Shown in pieces: positions 28,801 to 36,979 of a DNA stretch of 64,000 nt (the first letter of the stretch is position 1; every line of letters starts with the position of its first letter). Below the pieces are notes generated by a model. That model did no database searches. It worked only from the letters and a program-made list of their open reading frames with translations, and was not told the DNA's origin. The stretch spans positions 2,666,001-2,730,000 of the forward strand of contig OZ243962.1 in assembly GCA_965214625.1 (NCBI GenBank), written 5' to 3'. Source of the DNA: G965214625 sp965214625. Lineage in GTDB: Bacteria; Pseudomonadota; Gammaproteobacteria; Arenicellales; Poriferihabitantaceae. The position numbers were made by a program, and so were the translations under genes.

Positions 28801-30044
28801 ACCATGTGGTTGTGACCCGTTCCAGTGAACTGATTGTGCAAGATACCCATGGCCGGGACAAGGAGCGCCACAAACTGCCTTATGGTGCCGTGCTGACGGT
28901 GGAGGAGGGCTCCGAGGTGCAGATCGGGGAAACTGTGGCCACCTGGGACCCGCATACCCACCCGATCGTGACGGAGGTGGCCGGTGTGGTGGTCTTCACG
29001 GATATGATGGAAGGGGTGACGGTGAACATGCAATCGGATGAATTGACCGGAAGGACAACCTATGTGGTCCTGGATCCACAGCGTCGCAGAGGGAGTGCGC
29101 ATGATATCAAGCCAACCATCAGCCTGGTCGATGATCACGGACAACCGGTAAAAATTCCCGGGACAGAGGTCGATGCACGATACCAGCTGCCTCCGGATTC
29201 CATTGTCATGCTGGAAGACGGTCAACAGGTGGCAAAAGGCGATATTCTGGCTCGTATACCACAGGAGTCCTCCAAGACCCGGGACATTACGGGCGGATTG
29301 CCACGTGTGGCGGAACTGTTCGAGGCGCGCAAGCCGAAAGAACCGGCCATTCTTGCAGAGGCGACCGGTATCGTGTCTTTTGGACGGGAAACCAAAAGCA
29401 AATATCGTCTGGTGATTACCGGTCCGGAGGGAGAGACCAGTGAAACCCTGATTCCCAAAACTCGTCGAATCAATGTGTTTGAGGGTGAAACGGTTGAACG
29501 GGGTGAAGTGATCGTTGACGGCCCGCCGTTGGCGAATGATATTCTGTCGCATCGGGGTGTGGCATCGCTGGCTGATTACATCATCAATGAAGTCCAGGAT
29601 GTCTATCAATTGCAGGGTGTCAAGATCAATGACAAGCATATTGAAGTGATTGTCAGACAGATGCTTCGCAAGGTGAAGGTCGTTGAGATGGGTGACAGCC
29701 AGTATCTGCCCGGCGAGCAGGTCGAAAAATCGTTGTTGCTGGAGGAGAACGAGGCCCTGGTTGAGCAAGACAAGCGGGAGGCCATCTACGAACCGGTGCT
29801 GCTGGGGATAACCAAAGCATCGCTGACGACGGAATCGTTTGTTTCAGCGGCATCGTTTCAGGAAACCACCAGAGTGCTGACCAATGCATCGGTCAATGGC
29901 AAGATTGATCGTCTGCGCGGATTGAAAGAAAACGTGATTGTGGGTCGATTGATCCCGGCCGGTACCGGACTGGCGTATCATGAAGACCGAAAGCGGCAAC
30001 GGTTGGAGAAGGAAGAGGAAACAGCCGAACTGTACCGGCTCTGA
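25893..30044 (+). CDS. rpoC: DNA-directed RNA polymerase subunit beta'
   Basis: 1383 residues. The zinc-binding motif [20 protein letters not shown] is at the N-terminus and a second cysteine cluster ([14 protein letters not shown]) near residue 890. The catalytic loop NADFDGDQM puts magnesium ligands at Asp460, Asp462 and Asp464, the same numbers as in E. coli. The bridge helix and trigger loop region (about 730-940) looks normal. Co-transcribed with rpoB. Confidence 0.99.
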   Translation: [1383 protein letters not shown]

Positions 30045-30311
30045 GCCCAGGACCACCGCCCCTGCCTTGTGCGCTTTAGCCACGTTGACAGGGGAGGATA
30101 GGAAAAGAAGCACGGTCATCGGGTTGTCCGGATGAGACGTGGGTGACGCGGTTGGCAGCGTGTCCGGGGATGCGCGTAACACGCCACGCTGCGCCGCTCG
30201 GACGGCCGGGCGATTCCCGGATCGGGCCCCGGTCAAGGGCATGGGAATCGCAATGCGGGTTTGACGGTTTTAGGGCATCTATCCGGCGATCAAAATATTC
30301 ATTCTCAGAGC
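30045..30311 (+). other. GC-rich structured gap after rpoC
   Basis: No gene. Two perfect inverted repeats are visible: GCAGCGTG (30155-30162) with CACGCTGC (30185-30192), and GCGATTCCC (30210-30218) with GGGAATCGC (30243-30251), the latter enclosing CCCGG/CCGGG blocks. They would make a strongly folded 3' end for the rpoBC mRNA. No T-run follows, so it is not a standard intrinsic terminator. Confidence 0.5.
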
Positions 30312-30340
30312 TTGACAGTACTCCTTCCAGCGCATAGAAT
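30312..30340 (+). promoter_or_regulatory. Sigma-70 promoter of the str operon
   Basis: Consensus TTGACA (30312-30317), 17-base spacer, TAGAAT (30335-30340), followed by the G/C-rich discriminator CGGCGCCC. Start would be near 30347, giving a leader of about 100 bases before rpsL. Confidence 0.85.
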
Positions 30341-30444
30341 CGGCGCCCTTATTGCCTCTGGCGTGTCTCTGTGACAGTGTAATGTCCCGGAACACAGGGG
30401 TTGAGCGAAGGCAGTCTGTGTCAGACACAAAATCATTTGAGCGA

Positions 30445-30819
30445 ATGCCCACATTAAACCAACTGGTCAGAAAACCACGCAAGAAGCAGGTCAAGAAATC
30501 GACAGTCCCTGCTTTGCAAGCCTGCCCGCAAAAGCGCGGAGTGTGTACCCGTGTGTATACCACCACGCCCAAAAAACCGAATTCGGCATTGCGGAAAGTG
30601 GCTCGGGTTCGTTTGACGAACGGGTTTGAGGTAACAACCTATATCGGGGGTGAAGGACACAATCTGCAGGAACACTCTGTTGTTCTGCTCAGGGGAGGGC
30701 GGGTCAAGGACCTGCCCGGGGTCCGTTATCATACGGTACGGGGCGCACTGGATACCTCCGGTGTATCCGACAGGCGACAGGGTCGTTCCAAGTACGGTGC
30801 GAAGCGTCCCAAATCGTAG
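30445..30819 (+). CDS. rpsL: 30S ribosomal protein S12
   Basis: 124 residues from the ATG at 30445, the exact family length. An upstream in-frame ATG at 30352 adds a non-homologous 31-residue tail and is rejected. The streptomycin-site segment TTPKKPNSALRKV is wild type, and GGRVKDLPGVRYHTVRG contains the aspartate thiomethylated by RimO in E. coli. It acts in decoding at the A site. First gene of the str operon. Confidence 0.98.
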   Translation: MPTLNQLVRKPRKKQVKKSTVPALQACPQKRGVCTRVYTTTPKKPNSALRKVARVRLTNGFEVTTYIGGEGHNLQEHSVVLLRGGRVKDLPGVRYHTVRGALDTSGVSDRRQGRSKYGAKRPKS

Positions 30820-31116
30820 TGTGAGGGCGGCGTTGGTCAATAAATGAGCATGTAGAGACAGCCCAGTCTGACAGGTGATTGCATACCGGCCCGGGGTAAG
30901 TCCGGTACAGCAGACCACAGTGACGGGCCGTACAAATCCGAAACTCCCGATCTTTTGGTTGTTCCTGGGGGGGTTGGTCCTTTTATTCGATGATCGGATA
31001 AGGACGTATGATTCAGGGAATAGCCAGTGAACATTAAACTATAACCGTGACAGACCGGGCGGTGTGAATGCGCCTTGGGGTATTACTATCAGTCAAACGT
31101 TTATCGAGATCAGGAG
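30820..31116 (+). promoter_or_regulatory. Long rpsL-rpsG intercistronic region with hairpins
   Basis: 297 bases without a gene. Hairpins: TACCGG (30884-30889) with CCGGTA (30902-30907), and 30977-30987 with 30995-31005 (GTCCTT, a two-base bulge, ATTCG pairing with CGGATAAGGAC). In E. coli S7 represses the operon by binding the roughly 100-base rpsL-rpsG spacer. This longer spacer may do the same, but binding is inferred from position alone. Confidence 0.4.
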
Positions 31117-31587
31117 ATGCCGAGAAGAAGAGAAGTTCCCAAACGGGAAATTTTGCCGGATCCGAAATACAAGGATCAGACGGTGGCAAAATTTATCAAT
31201 ATCATGATGCTGGACGGCAAGAAATCGGTTGCCGAAAAAATATTGTACGGTGCCCTGGACACCATCAGGGAGCGGGGCAAGTCCGATCCGGTTGCGGTCT
31301 TTAATGAGGCGCTTGAGAATGTAAGCCCGGGCGTGGAGGTAAAAAGTCGTCGTGTCGGTGGCGCAACCTACCAGGTGCCTGTTGAAGTTAGGCCCAACCG
31401 GCAGATGGCCCTTGCGATGCGCTGGCTGGTTGATGCCGCGCGCAAACGAAACGAGAAATCAATGACGGCTCGACTGGCAGGGGAACTGATGGATGCCTCT
31501 GATGCGCGGGGGAGTGCGGTTAAGAAACGGGAGGATACCCATAAAATGGCCGAAGCCAACAAAGCGTTTTCCCACTATCGGTTCTAA
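31117..31587 (+). CDS. rpsG: 30S ribosomal protein S7
   Basis: 156 residues from the ATG at 31117, where the family starts (MPRRREVPKREILPDPK). The AGGAG directly abuts the ATG, closer than normal, so the effective ribosome site may be shifted or structure-dependent. An in-frame upstream ATG at 31075 gives a non-homologous tail. S7 nucleates the head of the 30S subunit. The 23-base gap to fusA indicates co-transcription. Confidence 0.97.
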   Translation: MPRRREVPKREILPDPKYKDQTVAKFINIMMLDGKKSVAEKILYGALDTIRERGKSDPVAVFNEALENVSPGVEVKSRRVGGATYQVPVEVRPNRQMALAMRWLVDAARKRNEKSMTARLAGELMDASDARGSAVKKREDTHKMAEANKAFSHYRF

Positions 31588-31610
31588 TCGATTATCTTGT
31601 TGTCAGACCC

Positions 31611-33701
31611 GTGGCCAGAAAAACCCCACTTGATCGGTATCGTAACATCGGCATCATGGCTCACATTGATGCCGGGAAGACGACGACCACCGAACGGGTG
31701 CTTTTCTACACCGGCCTGTCGCATAAAATCGGTGAAGTGCATGATGGCAATGCGGTGATGGATTGGATGGAGCAGGAACAGGAACGGGGCATCACCATTA
31801 CTTCTGCGGCAACGACCTGCTTTTGGAATGGCATGGGAAAACAGTATCCGGAGCATCGCATTAACATTATTGATACGCCGGGACATGTCGACTTCACAAT
31901 CGAGGTTGAACGATCGTTGCGGGTACTGGACGGGGCGGTCGCCGTATTCTGTGCGGTCGGAGGCGTTGAACCCCAATCCGAGACAGTATGGCGCCAGGCA
32001 AACAAATATGGTGTCCCGAGGATCGCTTTTGTGAACAAGATGGATCGCATCGGCGCTGATTTTTTTCGGGTAGTGGACCAGGTCAGAGAGCGCCTCGGTG
32101 CCAATCCGGTGGTGATGCAGCTCAATATCGGGGCGGAAGACCAGTTTGAGGGAATTGTCGATCTCGTCACAATGAAGGCGGTGCAATGGGACGGAGAAAA
32201 CATGGGTGTGGCGTTTGTGGAGCAGGCAATTCCTGAGTCATTGCAGACAGTCGCGGCCGACTATCATGAACAACTGGTCGAAGCGGCAGCGGAGGCCGAC
32301 GATGCGCTGATGGAAAAATATTTTCAGGAGGGGACACTGTCACCGGTGGAGATCAGCCGGGGTATTCGCTTGCGAACGTTGCGAAACGATATTATTCCGG
32401 TTTTCTGTGGCTCTGCGTTCAAGAACAAGGGCGTCCAGTCGATGCTCGATGGCGTGATCGATTATCTGCCAAGTCCGTTGGACGTGCCGGCGATTTCGGG
32501 GGTGGCAACGGATGGAGAGAGCGAGGTGTTCAGACAGTCTGACGACCGCGAACCGTTTTCCGCGCTGGCCTTCAAGATCATGTCCGATCCCTTTTTCGGT
32601 CAACTGGTGTTTTTTCGTGTCTATTCCGGCGTGGCCAGTGCCGGCGATACCCTGTTCAATGCGGTGAAGGCAAAAAAGGAACGGGTCGGGCGTATTTTGC
32701 AAATGCACTCCAATAACCGGGAGGACATCAAGGAAGTCAGAGCGGGCGACATTGCGGCGGCGGTCGGCCTGAAAAGTGTTACTACCGGGGACACCCTGTG
32801 TGCCCTCAACGCCGGCGTGGTCTTGGAGCGTATGGAATTTCCGGAACCGGTCATTTCACAGGCCGTGGAACCCAAGACCAAGATTGATCAGGAAAAACTG
32901 GGGGTTGCGCTTGGCAAACTGGCCCAGGAGGATCCCTCCTTTCGGGTCCGCTCGGATGAGGAATCGGGACAGACGATTATTTCGGGTATGGGCGAGTTGC
33001 ATCTGGAAATCATTATTGATCGGTTGCGACGGGAGTTTCATGTCGATGCGAATGTGGGCAAGCCACAGGTTGCCTATCGTGAAACCATCACCCGACCGGT
33101 TGAACATGAGCACAAATATGTCAAGCAGACCGGTGGACGGGGGCAATATGGCCATGTGCACCTGCGGCTTGAGCCCCAGGTCCTGGGCAAGGGCTATGAA
33201 TTCGTCGATGAAATCAAGGGTGGCGTGGTTCCCAGGGAATACATTCCCTCGGTCGACAAGGGGATTCGGGAAGCAATGCAGTCCGGTGTGGTGGCGGGCT
33301 ACCCGATGATTGATATCAAGGCCACCCTGTTTTTCGGTTCCTATCATGAAGTCGATTCGTCAGAGCACGCGTTCAAGGCGGCCGGGAGCATGGCTTTCAA
33401 GGAGGGTGCGCGACAGGGCGTCCCCCAACTGCTGGAACCGATGATGGCAGTGGAAGTGGTGACACCGGAAGACTATATGGGAAGTGTCAACGGCGATTTG
33501 AGTGCACGTCGGGGAATGATTCAGGAAATGACGGATTCCCCGGGCGGGAAAGTGATCAAGGCCGAAGTGCCGTTGTCGGAAATGTTTGGCTATGCGACCA
33601 GCCTTCGTTCAGCCACCCAGGGCCGAGCCAATTATACGATGGAGTTCAAGCACTATGCGCCGGTACCAAGCAGTGTTGCTGAAGCCATCAAAAATGCCTA
33701 G
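31611..33701 (+). CDS. fusA: Elongation factor G
   Basis: 696 residues from a GTG start, which gives the family N-terminus MARKTPLDRYRNIG. GTPase motifs: AHIDAGKT (17-24), DTPGHVDF and NKMDR. Domains II-V follow at the usual positions. It catalyses ribosome translocation and, with RRF, recycling. No strong ribosome site is seen before the GTG. Followed after 41 bases by tufA. Confidence 0.98.
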   Translation: MARKTPLDRYRNIGIMAHIDAGKTTTTERVLFYTGLSHKIGEVHDGNAVMDWMEQEQERGITITSAATTCFWNGMGKQYPEHRINIIDTPGHVDFTIEVERSLRVLDGAVAVFCAVGGVEPQSETVWRQANKYGVPRIAFVNKMDRIGADFFRVVDQVRERLGANPVVMQLNIGAEDQFEGIVDLVTMKAVQWDGENMGVAFVEQAIPESLQTVAADYHEQLVEAAAEADDALMEKYFQEGTLSPVEISRGIRLRTLRNDIIPVFCGSAFKNKGVQSMLDGVIDYLPSPLDVPAISGVATDGESEVFRQSDDREPFSALAFKIMSDPFFGQLVFFRVYSGVASAGDTLFNAVKAKKERVGRILQMHSNNREDIKEVRAGDIAAAVGLKSVTTGDTLCALNAGVVLERMEFPEPVISQAVEPKTKIDQEKLGVALGKLAQEDPSFRVRSDEESGQTIISGMGELHLEIIIDRLRREFHVDANVGKPQVAYRETITRPVEHEHKYVKQTGGRGQYGHVHLRLEPQVLGKGYEFVDEIKGGVVPREYIPSVDKGIREAMQSGVVAGYPMIDIKATLFFGSYHEVDSSEHAFKAAGSMAFKEGARQGVPQLLEPMMAVEVVTPEDYMGSVNGDLSARRGMIQEMTDSPGGKVIKAEVPLSEMFGYATSLRSATQGRANYTMEFKHYAPVPSSVAEAIKNA

Positions 33702-33730
33702 ACAGGATACATAGACCATTCGATATCGGA

Positions 33731-34932
33731 GAACGAGAAGCAATGTCGAAAGAGAAATTTGAGAGAACGAAGCCGCATGTGAATGTGGGGACGATTGGGC
33801 ATGTTGATCATGGTAAGACGACGTTGACGGCGGCGCTGACGAAGGTTTTGTCGTCGCGTTACGGCGGCACTTCGGCGAAGGCATTTGACGAGATTGACAA
33901 TGCGCCGGAGGAGCGTGCACGGGGGATTACGATTGCGACGGCGCATGTGGAGTATGAGACGTCGGCGCGTCATTATGCGCATGTCGACTGTCCGGGTCAT
34001 GCGGATTATGTGAAGAACATGATCACGGGTGCGGCGCAGATGGACGGTGCGATTTTGGTTTGTTCGGCGGCGGATGGTCCGATGCCGCAGACGCGGGAGC
34101 ATATTTTGTTGGCGCGTCAGGTGGGTGTGCCGTATATTGTGGTGTATTTGAACAAGGCGGACATGGTGGATGATGAGGAGTTGATGGAGTTGGTTGAGAT
34201 GGAGGTTCGGGAGTTGCTGGACAGTTATGAATTTCCCGGAGATGACACGCCGATTATTGCGGGCAGTGCGTTGCAGGCGCTGGAGGGGGATACCGGGGAG
34301 TTGGGAGAGGGATCGATTTTGAAGTTGGCGGAGGCGCTGGACAGTTATATTCCGGAGCCTGAGCGGGCGGTTGACGGTGATTTTCTGATGCCGGTGGAGG
34401 ATGTTTTTTCGATTTCGGGACGGGGTACGGTGGTGACCGGTCGGATTGAGCGCGGGGTGATCAAGGTAGGGGAAGAGATTTCGATTGTTGGGATCAATGA
34501 GACGCGCAATACGATCTGTACGGGTGTTGAGATGTTTCGCAAGTTACTGGATGAAGGGCAGGCGGGAGACAATGTGGGTATTTTGCTGAGGGGGACGAAG
34601 CGCGATGAGGTTGAGCGGGGTCAGGTCTTGGCGAAGCCGCGTTCGATCACGCCGCACATCAAGTTTGAGGCGGAAGTCTATATTTTATCGAAGGAGGAGG
34701 GGGGACGTCATACGCCGTTTTTCAATGGTTATCGTCCGCAGTTTTATTTCAGGACGACGGATGTGACGGGGGCGTGTGAGTTGCCGTCGGAGGTATCGAT
34801 GGTGATGCCGGGAGACAATGTTCAGCTGACGGCGCAGTTGATTTCGCCGATTGCGATGGAGGAGGGGTTGCGGTTTGCGATTCGCGAGGGCGGCCGAACC
34901 GTCGGCGCCGGAGTCGTGTCCAAAATCATCGA
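33731..34932 (+). repeat. tuf repeat copy 2 (identical to 16820-18021)
   Basis: Second copy of the 1202-base repeat. The shared segment begins with GAACGAGAAGCA just before the start codon and ends three bases into the stop region. Flanks are unrelated, so only the gene and its ribosome site are homogenised. Confidence 0.93.
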
Positions 34933-34936
34933 GTAG
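33743..34936 (+). CDS. tufA: Elongation factor Tu (copy 2)
   Basis: 397 residues, protein identical to tufB. It occupies the classic str operon place after fusA. Only the final codon (GAG) and stop (TAG) differ from copy 1 (GAA, TGA). It shares the atypical ACG/GCG/TTG codon choice, which contrasts with fusA upstream and rpsJ downstream. Only 60 bases separate it from rpsJ, so str and S10 transcription probably run together. Confidence 0.98.
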   Translation: MSKEKFERTKPHVNVGTIGHVDHGKTTLTAALTKVLSSRYGGTSAKAFDEIDNAPEERARGITIATAHVEYETSARHYAHVDCPGHADYVKNMITGAAQMDGAILVCSAADGPMPQTREHILLARQVGVPYIVVYLNKADMVDDEELMELVEMEVRELLDSYEFPGDDTPIIAGSALQALEGDTGELGEGSILKLAEALDSYIPEPERAVDGDFLMPVEDVFSISGRGTVVTGRIERGVIKVGEEISIVGINETRNTICTGVEMFRKLLDEGQAGDNVGILLRGTKRDEVERGQVLAKPRSITPHIKFEAEVYILSKEEGGRHTPFFNGYRPQFYFRTTDVTGACELPSEVSMVMPGDNVQLTAQLISPIAMEEGLRFAIREGGRTVGAGVVSKIIE

Positions 34937-34996
34937 CCATTGGTCGCCGTCGAGCAGTCCGGTCATTCACAAAGAAGCCACAAGAGATAACTAGTC

Positions 34997-35311
34997 ATGG
35001 TTGAAAATCAGAAAATACGTATCAGCCTGAAGGCGTTTGATCACAAGACGATTGATCGTTCTGCATTGGAGATAGTGGATACGGCACGTCGAACCGGTGC
35101 ATTGGTTATGGGGCCGATTCCGTTGCCGACCAAGATAGAAAAATATACCTTGCTGCGCTCACCGCATGTCAACAAAAAGGCGCGTGATCAGTTCGAGATC
35201 AGGACGCACAAGCGGATACTGGACATTATCCGGCCGACCGACAAAACCGTGGATGCCTTGATGAAGCTGGACTTGGCCGCAGGGGTTGATGTCGAAATCA
35301 AATTGAACTAG
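34997..35311 (+). CDS. rpsJ: 30S ribosomal protein S10
   Basis: 104 residues with the family motif GPIPLPTKIEKYTLLRSPHVNKKARDQ (shortened: GPIPLPT, then SPHVNK and FEIRTHKR). S10 is a 30S head protein that also works as NusE in antitermination. It heads the S10 block. The 60-base gap to tufA seems too short for the long S10 leader through which L4 regulates this operon in E. coli. Confidence 0.97.
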   Translation: MVENQKIRISLKAFDHKTIDRSALEIVDTARRTGALVMGPIPLPTKIEKYTLLRSPHVNKKARDQFEIRTHKRILDIIRPTDKTVDALMKLDLAAGVDVEIKLN

Positions 35312-35359
35312 GTAGCAAACAACAGGTCGTCAAAGGGTGGATCGAACAGGGTTAAGAAA

Positions 35360-36013
35360 ATGACACTTGGACTCATTGGAAAAAAAGTTGGCATGACGCG
35401 CGTTTTTAGCGAAGTAGGCGTCTCTCAACCGGTGACGGTCATTGAAGTGATGCCGAATCGGATCACCCAGATAAGAACCGTGCAGACTGACGGCTATGAT
35501 GCCGTACAGGTGACCGTTGGTGAGCGCCGCCCAAGTCGGGTTAACCGGGCAATGAAAGGGCATTTTATCAAGGCGGGCGTGGAGCCGGGGAGAGGCCTTT
35601 GGGAATTCAGGTTGGCCGGTCCGGTGCAGCAGGCAATCGGTCAGGAACTGACCGTTGCGCTGTTCAGTCAGGGGCAAAAAGTGGATGTCACCGGACAATC
35701 GATCGGCAAGGGGTTTGCCGGTGTCATGAAACGCCATGGCTTCGGTGGTGGCCGTGCCAGTCATGGGAACTCGAAAGCGCATCGTCTGGCGGGTTCAATC
35801 GGGAATGCCCAGGACCCTGGACGGGTTTTCAAGGGCAAGAAAATGGCAGGGCATATGGGAGCGGCCCGGCGGGTGCAGCAGAATTTGGAAGTGGTCCGGG
35901 TGGACAGCGAGCGGAATCTCATTCTGGTGGCGGGGTCCATCCCCGGTCCGAAGGGGACCGATGTCATGATCAGACACTCGGTCAAGTCGCCGCAAGCGCG
36001 CCTTTCAGCATAG
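35360..36013 (+). CDS. rplC: 50S ribosomal protein L3
   Basis: 217 residues (E. coli 209), beginning MTLGLIGKKVGMTRVFSE. The motif GFAGVMKRHGFGGGRASHG, with its long loop reaching toward the peptidyl transferase centre, is intact. L3 is an early 50S assembly protein. It sits 48 bases after rpsJ and 16 before rplD. Confidence 0.97.
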   Translation: MTLGLIGKKVGMTRVFSEVGVSQPVTVIEVMPNRITQIRTVQTDGYDAVQVTVGERRPSRVNRAMKGHFIKAGVEPGRGLWEFRLAGPVQQAIGQELTVALFSQGQKVDVTGQSIGKGFAGVMKRHGFGGGRASHGNSKAHRLAGSIGNAQDPGRVFKGKKMAGHMGAARRVQQNLEVVRVDSERNLILVAGSIPGPKGTDVMIRHSVKSPQARLSA

Positions 36014-36029
36014 CCAATAGGGCGCAAAC

Positions 36030-36653
36030 ATGAATATGCAACTGAAAATAACGACATCAAACGGTGATGATGCCGGTACGCTCGACGTTTCAAAAACCAA
36101 TTTCGAAGTTGATTTCAATGAGGCGCTGATCCATCAGGTCGTCATTGCGTATCAGGCCGGGACCCGGTCAGGGACTCGGGCGCAGAAAAATCGGGCGGCC
36201 GTCCGTGGTGGCGGCGCGAAGCCGTGGCGACAAAAAGGCACAGGACGGGCGCGGGCGGGAACCATTCGAAGTCCCATTTTCCGTGGCGGCGGCCGTGCTT
36301 TCCCGGCGCTGACGCAGGATTTCTCACAGAAAGTGAATCGCAAGATGTATCGGGCGGCGATGCGGTCGATCTTGTCTGAACTGCATCGTCAGTCACGGTT
36401 GGTGATCGTCGATGATCTGATGATGGAGGCACCGAAAACCCAACAGTTGGCCCGGACGCTGCAGGGCCTCGGTGCGCCGGAGGCGTTGCTGGTGCTGGCG
36501 GCGAAAAATCAAAATGTCGCCTTGTCTGCCAGAAACCTGCAGACGGTGTCGGTGTGCAGTAGTGGCGAGATCAACCCGGTGCAGCTGATCAGCCATGAAA
36601 AAGTGATCGTGACGGCCGAGGCGGCCAAACAAATTGATGAGGCATTGCAATGA
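36030..36653 (+). CDS. rplD: 50S ribosomal protein L4
   Basis: 207 residues. The extended loop that lines the exit tunnel (GTRSGTRAQKNRAAVRGGG, KPWRQKGTGRARAG) is present. In E. coli L4 also represses the S10 operon. A second ATG at 36036 is a possible start. The stop overlaps the rplW start by four bases (ATGA). Confidence 0.97.
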   Translation: MNMQLKITTSNGDDAGTLDVSKTNFEVDFNEALIHQVVIAYQAGTRSGTRAQKNRAAVRGGGAKPWRQKGTGRARAGTIRSPIFRGGGRAFPALTQDFSQKVNRKMYRAAMRSILSELHRQSRLVIVDDLMMEAPKTQQLARTLQGLGAPEALLVLAAKNQNVALSARNLQTVSVCSSGEINPVQLISHEKVIVTAEAAKQIDEALQ

Positions 36654-36952
36654 TCAAGGAACGGCTTTATCAGATTATCCTGCGACCCGTGGTATCCGAG
36701 AAATCCACGCTTGCGGCGGATAAACATAACCAGATTGTCTTTCAGGTTTTGCCCGATGCCACCAAGAAGGAGATACGTGAGGCGGTTGAGACGTTATTTG
36801 AGGTCAAGGTCAGTGCGGTTCAGGTGTCCAACGTAAAAGGGAAAGTAAAGATGATGGGCCGTCGCAAAGGGAAACGCAGTGATTGGAAAAAAGCGTATGT
36901 CAGCTTGCAGGATGGTCATGATATCGACTTTCTGGGGATGGGTGGAGTGTAA
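36650..36952 (+). CDS. rplW: 50S ribosomal protein L23
   Basis: 100 residues, exact family length. Motifs LRPVVSEKSTLAAD near the start and VNGVKVSAVQVSNVKGK-like RNA-binding loop (here VKVSAVQVSNVKGKVKMMG). L23 lies at the exit of the tunnel and docks trigger factor and SRP. Start overlaps the rplD stop. Confidence 0.96.
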   Translation: MIKERLYQIILRPVVSEKSTLAADKHNQIVFQVLPDATKKEIREAVETLFEVKVSAVQVSNVKGKVKMMGRRKGKRSDWKKAYVSLQDGHDIDFLGMGGV

Positions 36953-36979
36953 CCGGCAATCGATTCGGGATAACAGACT

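Noticed and set aside
28710..29768. 352-codon open frame on the minus strand inside rpoC
   Set aside because: It lies entirely antisense to conserved rpoC sequence, its translation is His/Arg-rich shadow sequence and it shows no family motif.
16832..34936. tuf repeats as a mobile element
   Set aside because: The repeated unit is only the tuf gene with its ribosome site, without inverted ends, target duplications or transposase; duplicate tuf genes are normal in gammaproteobacteria.
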